From Theocolax elegans (lineage: Eukaryota > Arthropoda > Insecta > Hymenoptera > Cerocephalidae), in assembly GCA_026168455.1 (NCBI GenBank), contig CM047429.1, forward strand, positions 36,626,066-36,690,065: a stretch of 64,000 bases of DNA. The letters run 5' to 3'. Position numbers and translations under genes: made by a program. The notes under the pieces are model-generated. The model did not search any database and had not been told where the DNA came from. It saw nothing but the letters and a program-made list of their open reading frames with translations. This document shows positions 14,101-28,056 of the stretch, piece after piece (within the stretch, counting starts at the first letter, position 1; the number at the start of each line of letters is the position of its first letter).

Positions 14101-17100
14101 GATATTCCCGAAATATCCAGAAATTCCCGTAATTAGTAGCGTCATCCCGAAATACCTCAGAAATTCCCGAAAGATCCAGGAATTCCCGTAATTGGTAGCG
14201 TCATCTCGAAATACCTTAGGAATTCCCGAAAGATCCAGGAAATCCCGTATTTGGTAGAGTCATCACGAATTTCCTCAGATATTGCCGAAATATCCAAAAA
14301 TTCCCGTAATTAGTGGAGTCTTTCTGAAATATTTGTGATATTCCCGAAATATCCAGAAATTCCCGTAATTAGTAGCGTCATCCCGAAATACCTCAGAAAT
14401 TCCGAAAGATCCAGGAATTCCCGTAATTGGTAGCGTCATCTCGAAATACCTTAGGAATTCCCGAAAGATCCAGGAAATCCCGTATTTGGTAGAGTCATCA
14501 CGAATTTTTTCTCAGATGTTCCCGAAATATCCAGGAAATCCCGTAATTAGTAGCGTCATCCCGAAATACCTCAGAAATTCCCGAAAGATCCAGGAATTCC
14601 CGTAATTGATAGAGTCATCACGAATTTCCTCATATATTCCCGAAATATCCAGAAAATTCCGTCATTAGTGGAGTCTTTCTAAAATATTTCAGAAATTCCC
14701 GAAATATCCAAGAAATCTCGTAATTAGTAGTCATCCCGAATTTTTCCAGAAATTCCCGAAATATCAAGAAATTCCCGTAATTAGTAGCGTCATCCCGAAA
14801 TACTTCAGGAATTCCCGAAAGATCGTGGAAATCCCGTAATTGGTAGAGTCATCACGAATTTCCTCAGATATTCCCGAAATATCCAGGATATCCCGTAATT
14901 AGTAGAGTTATCCAGAAATATCTCAGAAATTCCCGAAATATCCAAAAAATCCCGTAATTAGTGGAGTCTTTCTGAAATATTTGAGAAATTCCCGAAATAT
15001 CCAGAAATTCCCGTAATTGGTAGCGTCATCTCGAAATACCTCAGGAATTCCCGAAAGATCCAGGAAATCCCGTATTTGGTAGAGTCATCACGAATTTCCT
15101 CATATATTCCCGAAATATCCAGAAAATTCCGTCATTAGTGGAGTCTTTCTGAAATATTTCAGAAATTCCCGAAATATCCAAGAAATCCCGTAATTAGTAG
15201 TCATCTCGATTTTTTCAGAAATTCCCGAAATAGCCAGAAATTTCCGTAATTAGTAGCGTCATCCCGAAATACCTCAGAAATTCCCGAAAGATCCAGGAAT
15301 TCCCATAATTGGTAGTGTCATCACGAATTTCCTCATATATTCCCGAAATATCCAGAAAATTCCGTCATTAGTGGAAGTCTTTCTGAAATATTTCAGAAAT
15401 TCCCGAAATATCCAGAAAATCCCTTTATTAATGGTGTTATCCCAAATTTACTCAGAAATTTCCGAAATATCCTGGAAATCCCGTAATTAGTACAGTGATC
15501 CAGAAATACCTCAGAAATTCCCGAAATATCCAGGAAATTCCGTAATTAGTGGAGTCTTTCTGAAATATTTCAGAAATTCCCGAAATATCCAGGAAATTCC
15601 GTAATTAGTAGCGTCATCCCGAAATACTTCAGGAATTCCCGAAAGATTGTGGAAATCCCGTAATTGGTAGAATCATCACGAATTTCCTCAGATATTGCCG
15701 AAATATCCAAAAATTCCCGTAATTAGTGGAGTCTGTCTGAAATATTTGTGATATTCCCGAAATATCCAGAAATTCCCGTAATTAGTAGCGTCATCCCGAA
15801 ATACCTCAGAAATTCCCGAAAGATCCAGGAATTCCCGTAATTGGTAGCGTCATCTCGAAATACCTTAGGAATTCCCGAAAGATCCAGGAAATCCCGTATT
15901 TGGTAGAGTCATCACGAATTTCCTCAGATATTGCCGAAATATCCAAAAATTCCCGTAATTAGTGGAGTCTTTCTGAAATATTTGTGATATTCCCGAAATA
16001 TCCAGAAATTCCCGTAATTAGTAGCGTCATCCCGAAATACCTCAGAAATTCCCGAAAGATCCAGGAATTCCCGTAATTGGTAGCGTCATCTCGAAATACC
16101 TTAGGAATTCCCGAAAGACCCAGGAAATCCCGTATTTGGTAGAGTCATCACGAATTTTTCTCAGATGTTCCCGAAATATCCAGGAAATCCCGTAATTAGT
16201 AGCGTCATCCCGAAATACCTCAGAAATTCCCGAAAGATCCAGGAATTCCCGTAATTGATAGAGTCATCACGAATTTCCTCATATATTCCCGAAATATCCA
16301 GAAAATTCCGTCATTAGTGGAGTCTTTCTAAAATATTTCAGAAATTCCCGAAATATCCAAGAAATCTCGTAATTAGTAGTCATCCCGAATTTTTCCAGAA
16401 ATTCCCGAAATATCAAGAAATTCCCGTAATTAGTAGCGTCATCCCGAAATACTTCAGGAATTCCCGAAAGATCGTGGAAATCCCGTAATTGGTAGAGTCA
16501 TCACGAATTTCCTCAGATATTCCCGAAATATCCAGGATATCCCGTAATTAGTAGAGTTATCCAGAAATATCTCAGAAATTCCCGAAATATCCAGGAAATT
16601 CCGTAATTAGTGGAGTCTTTCTGAAATATTTCAGAAATTCCCGAAATATCCAGGAAATTCCATAATTAGTAGCGTCATCCCGAAATGCCTCAGCAATTCC
16701 CGAAAGATCCTGGAAATCCCGTAATTGGTAGAATCATCACGAATTTCCTCAGATATTGCCGAAATATCCAAAAAAATCCCGTAATTAGTGGAGTCTTTCT
16801 GAAATATTTGAGAAATTCCCGAAATATCCAGAAATTCCCGTAATTGGTAGCGTCATCTCGAAATACCTCAGGAATTCCCGAAAGATCCAGGAAATCCCGT
16901 ATTTGGTAGAATCATCACGAATTTCCTCATATGTTCCCGAAATATCCAGGAAATCCCGTAATTAGTAGCGTCATCCCGAAATACCTCAGAAATTCCCGAA
17001 AGATTGTGGAAATCCCGTAATTGGTAGAATCATCACGAATTTCCTCAGATATTGCCGAAATATCCAAAAATTCCCGTAATTAGTGGAGTCTTTCTGAAAT

Positions 17101-20100
17101 ATTTCAGAAATTCCCGAAATATCCAAGAAATCCCGTAATTAGTAGTCATCTCGATTTTTTCAGAAATTCCCGAAATAGCCAGAAATTTCCGTAATTAGTA
17201 GCGTCATCCCGAAATACCTCAGAAATTCCCGAAAGATCCAGGAATTCCCATAATTGGTAGTGTCATCACGAATTTCCTCATATATTCCCGAAATATCCAG
17301 AAAATTCCGTCATTAGTGGAAGTCTTTCTGAAATATTTCAGAAATTCCCGAAATATCCAGAAAATCCCTTTATTAATGGTGTTATCCCAAATTTACTCAG
17401 AAATTTCCGAAATATCCTGGAAATCCCGTAATTAGTACAGTGATCCAGAAATACCTCAGAAATTCCCGAAATATCCAGGAAATTCCGTAATTAGTGGAGT
17501 CTTTCTGAAATATTTCAGAAATTCCCGAAATATCCAGGAAATTCCGTAATTAGTAGCGTCATCCCGAAATACCTCAGCAATTTCCGAAAGATCCTGGAAA
17601 TCCCGTAATTGGTAGAATCATCACGAATTTCCTCAGATATTGCCGAAATATCCAAAAATTCCCGTAATTAGTGGAGTCTTTCTGAAATATTTGTGATATT
17701 CCCGAAATATCCAGAAATTCCCGTAATTAGTAGCGTCATCCCGAAATACCTCAGAAATTCCCGAAAGATCCAGGAATTCCCGTAATTGGTAGCGTCATCT
17801 CGAAATACCTTAGGAATTCCCGAAAGATCCAGGAAATCCCGTATTTGGTAGAGTCATCACGAATTTCCTCAGATATTGCCGAAATATCCAAAAATTCCCG
17901 TAATTAGTGGAGTCTTTCTGAAATATTTGTGATATTCCCGAAATATCCAGAAATTCCCGTAATTAGTAGCGTCATCCCGAAATACCTCAGAAATTCCCGA
18001 AAGATCCAGGAATTCCCGTAATTGGTAGCGTCATCTCGAAATACCTTAGGAATTCCCGAAAGATCCAGGAAATCCCGTATTTGGTAGAGTCATCACGAAT
18101 TTTTCTCAGATGTTCCCGAAATATCCAGGAAATCCCGTAATTAGTAGCGTCATCCCGAAATACCTCAGAAATTCCCGAAAGATCCAGGAATTCCCGTAAT
18201 TGATAGAGTCATCACGAATTTCCTCATATATTCCCGAAATATCCAGAAAATTCCGTCATTAGTGGAGTCTTTCTAAAATATTTCAGAAATTCCCGAAATA
18301 TCCAAGAAATCTCGTAATTAGTAGTCATCCCGAATTTTTCCAGAAATTCCCGAAATATCAAGAAATTCCCGTAATTAGTAGCGTCATCCCGAAATACTTC
18401 AGGAATTCCCGAAAGATCGTGGAAATCCCGTAATTGGTAGAGTCATCACGAATTTCCTCAGATATTCCCGAAATATCCAGGATATCCCGTAATTAGTAGA
18501 GTTATCCAGAAATATCTCAGAAATTCCCGAAATATCCAAAAAATCCCGTAATTAGTGGAGTATTTCTGAAATATTTGAGAAATTCCCGAAATATCCAGAA
18601 ATTCCCGTAATTGGTAGCGTCATCTCGAAATACCTCAGGAATTCCCGAAAGATCCAGGAAATCCCGTATTTGGTAGAATCATCACGAATTTTCTCATATG
18701 TTCCCGAAATATCCAGGAAATCCCGTAATTAGTAGCGTCATCCCGAAATACTTCAGGAATTCCCGAAAGATTGTGGAAATCCCGTAATTGGTAGAATCAT
18801 CACGAATTTCCTCAGATATTGCCGAAATATCCAAAAATTCCCGTAATTAGTGGAGTCTGTCTGAAATATTTGTGATATTCCCGAAATATCCAGAAATTCC
18901 CGTAATTAGTAGCGTCATCCCGAAATACCTCAGAAATTCCCGAAAGATCCAGGAATTCCCGTAATTGGTAGCGTCATCTCGAAATACCTTAGGAATTCCC
19001 GAAAGATCCAGGAAATCCCGTATTTGGTAGAGTCATCACGAATTTCCTCAGATATTGCCGAAATATCCAAAAATTCCCGTAATTAGTGGAGTCTTTCTGA
19101 AATATTTGTGATATTCCCGAAATATCCAGAAATTCCCGTAATTAGTAGCGTCATCCCGAAATACCTCAGAAATTCCCGAAAGATCCAGGAATTCCCGTAA
19201 TTGGTAGCGTCATCTCGAAATACCTTAGGAATTCCCGAAAGATCCAGGAAATCCCGTATTTGGTAGAGTCATCACGAATTTTTCTCAGATGTTCCCGAAA
19301 TATCCAGGAAATCCCGTAATTAGTAGCGTCATCCCGAAATACCTCAGAAATTCCCGAAAGATCCAGGAATTCCCGTAATTGATAGAGTCATCACGAATTT
19401 CCTCATATATTCCCGAAATATCCAGAAAATTCCGTCATTAGTGGAGTCTTTCTAAAATATTTCAGAAATTCCCGAAATATCCAAGAAATCTCGTAATTAG
19501 TAGTCATCCCGAATTTTTCCAGAAATTCCCGAAATATCAAGAAATTCCCGTAATTAGTAGCGTCATCCCGAAATACTTCAGGAATTCCCGAAAGATCGTG
19601 GAAATCCCGTAATTGGTAGAGTCATCACGAATTTCCTCAGATATTCCCGAAATATCCAGGATATCCCGTAATTAGTAGAGTTATCCAGAAATATCTCAGA
19701 AATTCCCGAAATATCCAAAAAATCCCGTAATTAGTGGAGTCTTTCTGAAATATTTGAGAAATTCCCGAAATATCCAGAAATTCCCGTAATTGGTAGCGTC
19801 ATCTCGAAATACCTCAGGAATTCCCGAAAGATCCAGGAAATCCCGTATTTGGTAGAGTCATCACGAATTTCCTCATATATTCCCGAATATCCAGAAAATT
19901 CCGTCATTAGTGGAGTCTTTCTGAAATATTTCAGAAATTCCCGAAATATCCAAGAAATCCCGTAATTAGTAGTCATCTCGATTTTTTCAGAAATTCCCGA
20001 AATAGCCAGAAATTTCCGTAATTAGTAGCGTCATCCCGAAATACCTCAGAAATTCCCGAAAGATCCAGGAATTCCCATAATTGGTAGTGTCATCACGAAT

Positions 20101-20923
20101 TTCCTCATATATTCCCGAAATATCCAGAAAATTCCGTCATTAGTGGAAGTCTTTCTGAATATTTCAGAAATTCCCGAAATATCCAGAAAATCCCTTTATT
20201 AATGGTGTTATCCCAAATTTACTCAGAAATTTCCGAAATATCCTGGAAATCCCGTAATTAGTACAGTGATCCAGAAATACCTCAGAAATTCCCGAAATAT
20301 CCAGGAAATTCCGTAATTAGTGGAGTCTTTCTGAAATATTTCAGAAATTCCCGAAATATCCAGGAAATTCCGTAATTAGTAGCGTCATCCCGAAATACTT
20401 CAGGAATTCCCGAAAGATTGTGGAAATCCCGTAATTGGTAGAATCATCACGAATTTCCTCAGATATTGCCGAAATATCCAAAAATTCCCGTAATTAGTGG
20501 AGTCTGTCTGAAATATTTGTGATATTCCCGAAATATCCAGAAATTCCCGTAATTAGTAGCGTCATCCCGAAATACCTCAGAAATTCCCGAAAGATCCAGG
20601 AATTCCCGTAATTGGTAGCGTCATCTCGAAATACCTTAGGAATTCCCGAAAGATCCAGGAAATCCCGTATTTGGTAGAGTCATCACGAATTTCCTCAGAT
20701 ATTGCCGAAATATCCAAAAATTCCCGTAATTAGTGGAGTCTTTCTGAAATATTTGTGATATTCCCGAAATATCCAGAAATTCCCGTAATTAGTAGCGTCA
20801 TCCCGAAATACCTCAGAAATTCCCGAAAGATCCAGGAATTCCCGTAATTGGTAGCGTCATCTCGAAATACCTTAGGAATTCCCGAAAGATCCAGGAAATC
20901 CCGTATTTGGTAGAGTCATCACG
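8142..20923. repeat. Higher-order repeat block of satellite 1 (~3.59-kb composite unit)
   Basis: A distinctive monomer variant, gaatttttctcagatgttc, recurs at about 8142, 9320, 10320, 10911, 12560, 14502, 16152, 18098, 19276 and 20923. The spacings of 1178, about 1590-1650 and about 1945 bp are near multiples of 59 bp. Between 10911 and 18098 the order 1650 + 1945 repeats, giving a composite period near 3592 bp (about 61 monomers). An independent variant, cgattttttcagaaattc, at 11614, 13559, 15207 and 17152 gives the same period. Copies one period apart differ at very few bases where I compared them, indicating recent homogenisation or amplification. Confidence 0.88.
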
Positions 20924-23900
20924 AATTTTTCTCAGATGTTCCCGAAATATCCAGGAAATCCCGTAATTAGTAGCGTCATCCCGAAATACCTCAGAAATTC
21001 CCGAAAGATCCAGGAATTCCCGTAATTGATAGAGTCATCACGAATTTCCTCATATATTCCCGAAATATCCAGAAAATTCCGTCATTAGTGGAGTCTTTCT
21101 AAAATATTTCAGAAATTCCCGAAATATCCAAGAAATCTCGTAATTAGTAGTCATCCCGAATTTTTCCAGAAATTCCCGAAATATCAAGAAATTCCCGTAA
21201 TTAGTAGCGTCATCCCGAAATACTTCAGGAATTCCCGAAAGATCGTGGAAATCCCGTAATTGGTAGAGTCATCACGAATTTCCTCATATATTCCCGAAAT
21301 ATCCAGAAAATTCCGTTATTAGTGGAAGTCTTTCTGAAATATTTCAGAAATTCCCGAAATATCCAGAAAATCCCTTTATTAATGGTGTTATCCCAAATTT
21401 ACTCAGAAATTTCCGAAATATCCTGGAAATCCCGTAATTAGTACAGTGATCCAGAAATACCTCAGAAATTCCCGAAATATCCAGGAAATTCCGTAATTAG
21501 TGGAGTCTTTCTGAAATATTTCAGAAATTCCCGAAATATCCAGGAAATTCCGTAATTAGTAGCGTCATCCCGAAATACCTCAGCAATTCCCGAAAGATCC
21601 TGGAAATCCCGTAATTGGTAGAATCATCACGAATTTCCTCAGATATTGCCGAAATATCCAAAAATTCCCGTAATTAGTGGAGTCTTTCTGAAATATTTGA
21701 GATATTCCCGAAATATCCAGAAATTCCCGTAATTAGTAGCGTCATCCCGAAATACCTCAGAAATTCCCGAAAGATCCAGGAATTCCCGTAATTGGTAGAG
21801 TCATCACGAATTTCCTCATATATTCCCGAAATATCCAGAAAATTCCGTCATTAGTGGAGTTTTTCTGAAATATTTCAGAAATTCCCGAAATATCCAAGAA
21901 ATCCCGTAATTAGTAGTCATCCCGATTTTTTCCAGAAATTCCCGAAATATCCAGAAATTTACGTAATTAGTAGCGTCATCCCGAAATACCTCAGAAATTC
22001 CCGAAAGATCCAGGAATTCCCATAATTGGTAGAGTCATCACGAATTTCCTCATATATTCCCGAAATATCCAGAAAATTCCGTCATTTGTGGAAGTCTTTC
22101 TGAAATATTTCAGAAATTTCCGAAATATCCAGAAAATCCCGTTATTATTGGTGTTATCCCGAATTTACTCAGAAATTCCCGAATATCCAGGAAATTCCGT
22201 AATTAGTGGAGTCTTTCTGAAATATTTCAGAAATTCCCGAAATGTCCAGGAAATTCCGTAATTAGTAGCGTCATCCCGAAATACCTCAGCAATTCCCGAA
22301 AGATCCTGGAAATCCCGTAATTGGTAGAATCATCACGAATTTCCTCAGATATTGCCGAAATATCCAAAAATTCCCGTAATTAGTGGAGTCTTTCTGAAAT
22401 ATTTGAGAAATTCCCGAAATATCCAGAAATTCCCGTAATTGGTAGCGTCATCTCGAAATACCTCAGAAATTCCCGAAATATCCAGGAAATTCCGTAATTA
22501 GTGGAGTCTTTCTGAAATATTTCAGAATTTCCGAAATATCCAGGAAATTCCGTAATTAGTAGCGTTATCCCGAAATACCTCAGCAATTCCCGAAAGATCC
22601 TGGAAATCCCGTAATTGGTAGAATCATCACGAATTTCCTCAGATATTGCCGAAATATCCAAAAAATCCCGTAATTAGTGGAGTCTTTCTGAAATATTTGA
22701 GAAATTCCCGAAAGATCCAGGAATTCCCGTATTGGTAGCGTCATCCCGAAATACTTCAGGAATTCCCGAAAGATCGCTGGAAATCCCGTAATTGGTAGAG
22801 TCATCACGAATTTCCTCATATATTCCCGAAATATCCAGAAAATTCCGTATTAGTGAAGTCTTTCTGAAATATTTCAGAAATTCCCGAAATATCCAGAAAA
22901 TCCCTTTATTAATGGTGTTATCCCAAATTTACTCAGAAATTTCCGAAATATCCTGGAAATCCCGTAATTAGTACAGTGATCCAGAAATACCTCAGAAATT
23001 CCCGAAATATCCAGGAAATTCCGTAATTAGTGGAGTTCTTTCTGAAATATTTCAGAAATTCCCCGAAATATCAGGAAATTCCGTAATTAGTAGCGTCATC
23101 CCGAAATACCTCAGCAATTCCCGAAAGATCCTGGAAATCCCGTAATGGTAGAATCATCACGAATTTCCTCAGATATTGCCGAAATATCCAAAAATTCCCG
23201 TAATTAGTGGAGGTCTTTCTGAAATATTTGAGATATTCCCGAAATATCCAGAAATTCCCGTAATTAGTAGCGTCATCCCGAAATACCTCAGAAATTCCCG
23301 AAAGATCCAGGAATTCCCGTAATTGCGTCATCCCGAAATACTTCAGGAATTCCCGAAAGATCGTGGAAATCCCGTAATTGGTAGAGTCATCACGAATTTC
23401 CTCATATATTCCCGAAATATCCAGAAAATTCCGTTATTAGTGGAGTTTTTCTGAAATATTTCAGAAATTCCCGAAATATCCAAGAAATCCCGTAATTAGT
23501 AGTCATCCCGATTTTTTCCAGAAATTCCCGAAATATCCAGAAATTTACGTAATTAGTAGCGTCATCCCGAAATACCTCAGAAATTCCCGAAAGATCCAGG
23601 AATTCCCATAATTGGTAGAGTCATCACGAATTTCCTCATATATTCCCGAAATATCCAGAAAATTCCGTCATTTGTGGAAGTCTTTCTGAAATATTTCAGA
23701 ATTTCCGAAATATCCAGAAAATCCCGTTATTATTGGTGTTATCCCGAATTTACTCAGAAATTCCCGAATATCCAGGAAATTCCGTAATTAGTGGAGTCTT
23801 TCTGAAATATTTCAGAAATTCCCGAAATGTCCAGGAAATTCCGTAATTAGTAGCGTCATCCCGAAATACCTCAGCAATTCCCGAAAGATCCTGGAATCCG

Positions 23901-24159
23901 TAATTGGTAGAATCATCACGAATTTCCTCAGATATTGCCGAAATATCCAAAAATTCCCGTAATTAGTGGAGTCTTTCTGAAATATTTGAGAAATTCCCGA
24001 AATATCCAGAAATTCCCGTAATTGGTAGCGTCATCTCGAAATACCTCAGAAATTCCCGAAATATCCAGGAAATTCCGTAATTAGTGGAGTCTTTCTGAAA
24101 TATTTCAGAATTTCCGAAATATCCAGGAAATTCCGTAATTAGTAGCGTTATCCCGAAAT

Positions 24160-26440
24160 ACCTCAGCAATTCCCGAAAGATCCTGGAAATCCCGTAATTG
24201 GTAGAATCATCACGAATTTCCTCAGATATTGCCGAAATATCCAAAAAATCCCGTAATTAGTGGAGTCTTTCTGAAATATTTGAGAAATTCCCGAAAGATC
24301 CAGGAATTCCCGTAATTGGTAGCGTCATCCCGAAATACTTCAGGAATTCCCGAAAGATCGTGGAAATCCGTAATTGGTAGAGTCATCCCGAATTTCCTCA
24401 GATATTCCCGAAATATCCAGAAAATTCCGTCATTAGTGGAGTCTTTCTGAAATATTTCAGAAATTCCCGAAATATCCAAGAAATCCCGTAATTAGTAGTC
24501 ATCCCGAAATTTTCCAGAAATTTCCGAAATATCCAGAAATTCCCGTAATTAGTAGCGTCATCCCGAAATACTTCAGGAATTCCCGAAAGATCGTGGAAAT
24601 CCGTAATTGGTAGAGTCATCACGAATTTCCTCAGATATTCCCGAAATATCCAGGATATCCCGTAATTAGTGGAAGTCTTTCTGGAATATTTCAGAAATTC
24701 CCGAAATATCCAGGAATAGCTTTTTTATTAGAGTTATCCAGAAATACCTCAGAAATTCCCGAAAGATCCAGGAAATTCCGTAATTATTAGTCATCCCGAA
24801 TTTTTTCAGAAATTGCCGAAATTTCCGGAAATCCGGTAATTAGTAGCGTTATCCCGAAATACTCAGCAATTCCCGAAAGATCCTGGAAATCCCGTAATTG
24901 TAGAATCATCACGAATTCCTCAGATATTGCCGAAATATCCAAAAATCCCGTAATAGTGGAGTCTTTCTGAAATATTTGAGAAATTCCCGAAAGATCCAGG
25001 AATTCCCGTAATTGGTAGCGTCATCCCGAAAATACTTCAGGAACTTCCCGAAAGATCGTGGAAATCCGTAATTGGTAGAGTCATCCCGAATTTCCTCAGA
25101 TATTCCCGAAATATCCAGAAAATTCCGTCATTAGTGGAGTCTTTCTGAAATTATTCAGAAATTCCCGAAATATCCAAGAAATCCCGTAATTAGTAGTCAT
25201 CCCGAAATTTTCCAGAAATTTCCGAAATATCCAGAAATTCCCGTAATAGTAGCGTCATCCCGAAATACTTCAGGAATTCCCGAAAGATCGTGGAAATCCG
25301 TAATTGGTAGAGTCATCACGAATTTCCTCAGATATTCCCGAAATATCCAGGATATCCCGTAATTAGTGGAAGTCTTTCTGGAATATTTCAGAAATTCCCG
25401 AAATATCCAGGAAATAGCTTTTTTATTAGAGTTATCCAGAAATACCTCAGAAATTCCCGAAAGATCCAGGAAATTCCGTAATTATTAGTCATCCCGAATT
25501 TTTTCAGAAATTGCCGAAATTTCCAGAAAATCCCGTTATTATTGGTGTTATCCCGAATTTACTCAGAAATTTCCGAAATATCCTGGAAATCCCGTAATTA
25601 GTAGAGTGATCCAGAAATACCTCAGAAATTCCCGAAATATCCAGGAAATTCCGTCATTAATGTAGTCTTTCTGAAATATTTCAGAAATTCCCGAAATATC
25701 CAGGAAATTCCGTAATTAGTAGCGTCATCCCGAAATACCTCAGCAATTTCCGAAATATCCTGGAAATCCGTAATTGGTAGAGTCATCCCGAATTTCCTCA
25801 GATATTCCCGAAATATCCAGAAAATTCCGTCATTAGTGGAGTCTTTCTGAAATATTTCAGAAATTCCCGAAATATCCAAGAAATCCCGTAATTAGTAGTC
25901 ATCCCGAAATTTTCCAGAAATTTCCGAAATATCCAGAAATTCCCGTAATTAGTAGCGTCATCCCGAAATACTTCAGGAATTCCCGAAAGATCGTGGAAAT
26001 CCGTAATTGGTAGAGTCATCACGAATTTCCTCAGATATTCCCGAAATATCCAGGATATCCCGTAATTAGTGGAAGTCTTTCTGGAATATTTCAGAAATTC
26101 CCGAAATATCCAGGAAATAGCTTTTTTATTAGAGTTATCCAGAAATACCTCAGAAATTCCCGAAAGATCCAGGAAATTCCGTAATTATTAGTCATCCCGA
26201 ATTTTTTCAGAAATTGCCGAAATTTCCAGAAAATCCCGTTATTATTGGTGTTATCCCGAATTTACTCAGAAATTTCCGAAATATCCTGGAAATCCCGTAA
26301 TTAGTAGAGTGATCCAGAAATACCTCAGAAATTCCCGAAATATCCAGGAAATTCCGTCATTAATGTAGTCTTTCTGAAATATTTCAGAAATTCCCGAAAT
26401 ATCCAGGAAATTCCGTAATTAGTAGCGTCATCCCGAAATA
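24160..26440. repeat. Satellite 1 right-end block: ~700-bp unit, about three copies
   Basis: The variant gatcgtggaaatccgtaatt appears near 24356, 24593, 25054, 25287 and 25989, giving a local period of about 695-702 bp (roughly 12 monomers). The middle copy (about 24856-25260) carries many single-base insertions and deletions relative to the copies on either side, so it may contain uncorrected sequencing errors. The unit differs from the 3.59-kb unit in the array's centre. Confidence 0.75.
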
Positions 26441-27965
26441 CCTCAGCAATTCCCGAAAGATCCTGGAAATCCCGTAATTGGTAGAATCGTCACGAATTTC
26501 CTCATATATTCCCGAAATATCCAGAAAATTCCGTCATTAGTGGAGTCTTTCTGAAATATTTCAGAAATTCCCGAAATATCCAGGAAATTCCGTAATTAGT
26601 AGCGTCATCCCGAAATACCTCAGCAATTCCCGAAAGATTCTGGAAATCCCGTAATTGGTAGAATCATCACGAATTTCCTCAGATATTGCCGAAATATCCA
26701 AAAAATCCCGTAATTAGTGGAGTCTTTCTGAAATATTTGAGAAATTCCCGAAATATCCAGAAATTCCCGTAATTGGTAGCGTCATCTCGAAATACCTCAG
26801 GAATTCCCGAAAGATCCAGGAAATCCCGTATTTGGTAGAGTCATCACGAATTTCCTCAGATGTTCCCGAAATATCCAGGAAATCCCGTAATTAGTAGCGT
26901 CATCCCGAAATACCTCAGTAATTCCCGAAAGATCCAGGAATTCCCGTAATTGGTAGAGGCATCACGAATTTCCTCATATATTCCCGAAATATCCAGAAAA
27001 TTCCGTCATTAGTGGAGTCTTTCTGAAATATTTCAGAAATTCCCGAAATATCCAAGAAATCCCGTAATTAGTAGTCATCTCGAATTTTTCCAGAAATTCC
27101 CGAAATATCCAGAAATTCCCGTAATTAGTAGCGTCATCCCGAAATACTTCAGGAATTCCCGAAAGATCGTGGAAATCCTGTAATTGGTAGAGTCATCACG
27201 AATTTCCTCAGATATTCCCGAAATATCCAGGATATCCCGTAATTAGTGGAAGTCTTTCTGAAATATTTCAGAAATTCCCGAAATATCCAGGAAACCTCGT
27301 AATTAGTCGACTCATCCCGAATTTCCTCCGAAATTCCCGAAAGATCTAGGAACTATTTGTCATAATTCCAGGGACACATAAAGTCTAAAAAAGATATTGT
27401 TTATTGATATAATTATTTACAGTAAAATGGGAATTCACAGAAAAATGCTTATTTTAGATATATTTCTAAATATAATTTGTTATTAATATTACAAATAATA
27501 TATATTTATTATAATTTTTGAATACATACAATTTATACCTGGCACCACGACAATTAATTGTTGACAACAAAATTAATTATCGGTTGTGCAATTGCAATAA
27601 TTAATGGTAAAATGTATGTATAAAAATTTGTACGTACGTACGTACGTACGCGGACTACTGAAACTTCCAAGCCAAAAAACTAATAAAAAACGACTCTTTA
27701 AAAAATTTGTAATAGTGGTAAATTTATCCTCGTATCAATGCGATCACAATGGACTCATAAAAAATGACATTCACTTAATATTTTTTACAGTATAAGGGGT
27801 TTTTTACAGAAAGATTCACAATTTCACTTATAAAATTTTAATATTATGTAGATGTATATAGTTTAAGCATACTACCTAATTTTATTAGGTTTAATATTAT
27901 AGATTTTGCTTTTTACATTTTGTACAATAATATACACTTCTAGATACGTATTTTTAATTGTTAAT

Positions 27966-28056
27966 TATATATTCATGTTTATTTTAATTATGTTTCTTGT
28001 TCATTTTTAACCCATAATTGTCGAAAATTATTGTATTACGTCATTTTATATTCTTG
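27966..28056 (+). repeat. Direct repeat, copy 1 of 2
   Basis: About 90 bp containing ttcatgtttattttaattat and the shared word aattgtcgaaaattattgt. It recurs at 28530-28619 with a few substitutions and indels, about 564 bp away. Origin unknown; possibly a decayed interspersed repeat. Confidence 0.8.

Larger units (their letters stand above)
1..27352. repeat. Satellite 1: tandem array of ~59-bp monomers
   Basis: Uninterrupted tandem array; its left end lies outside the window and its right end is at about 27352, where the pattern stops within a few bases. The monomer is about 59 bp and reads as three ~20-bp pieces, starting cccgaaatatccagg, cccgtaattagtagcg and cccgaaatacctcag. The first and third are clearly related, so the monomer looks like an old trimer. 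Monomer variants recur in fixed order, which gives higher-order repeats. No gene, tRNA or transposon interrupts the array. The short minus-strand open frames inside it only translate the repeat. A centromeric or pericentromeric location is a reasonable inference from size and structure, but the sequence does not prove it. Confidence 0.97.

Noticed and set aside
510..26022. Many minus-strand ORFs of 66-93 codons reading repeats such as NYGISWIFREFL.
   Set aside because: They are translations of the 59-bp satellite in whichever frame stays open; they shift frame with each monomer and are broken by ordinary monomer variants.
1..27352. CENP-B box or telomeric TTAGG repeats as proof of centromere or telomere.
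   Set aside because: Neither motif was seen; a centromeric role remains an inference only.
27604..27795. 63-codon plus-strand ORF.
   Set aside because: It runs through a (tacg)n microsatellite and A/T-rich spacer with no motif.
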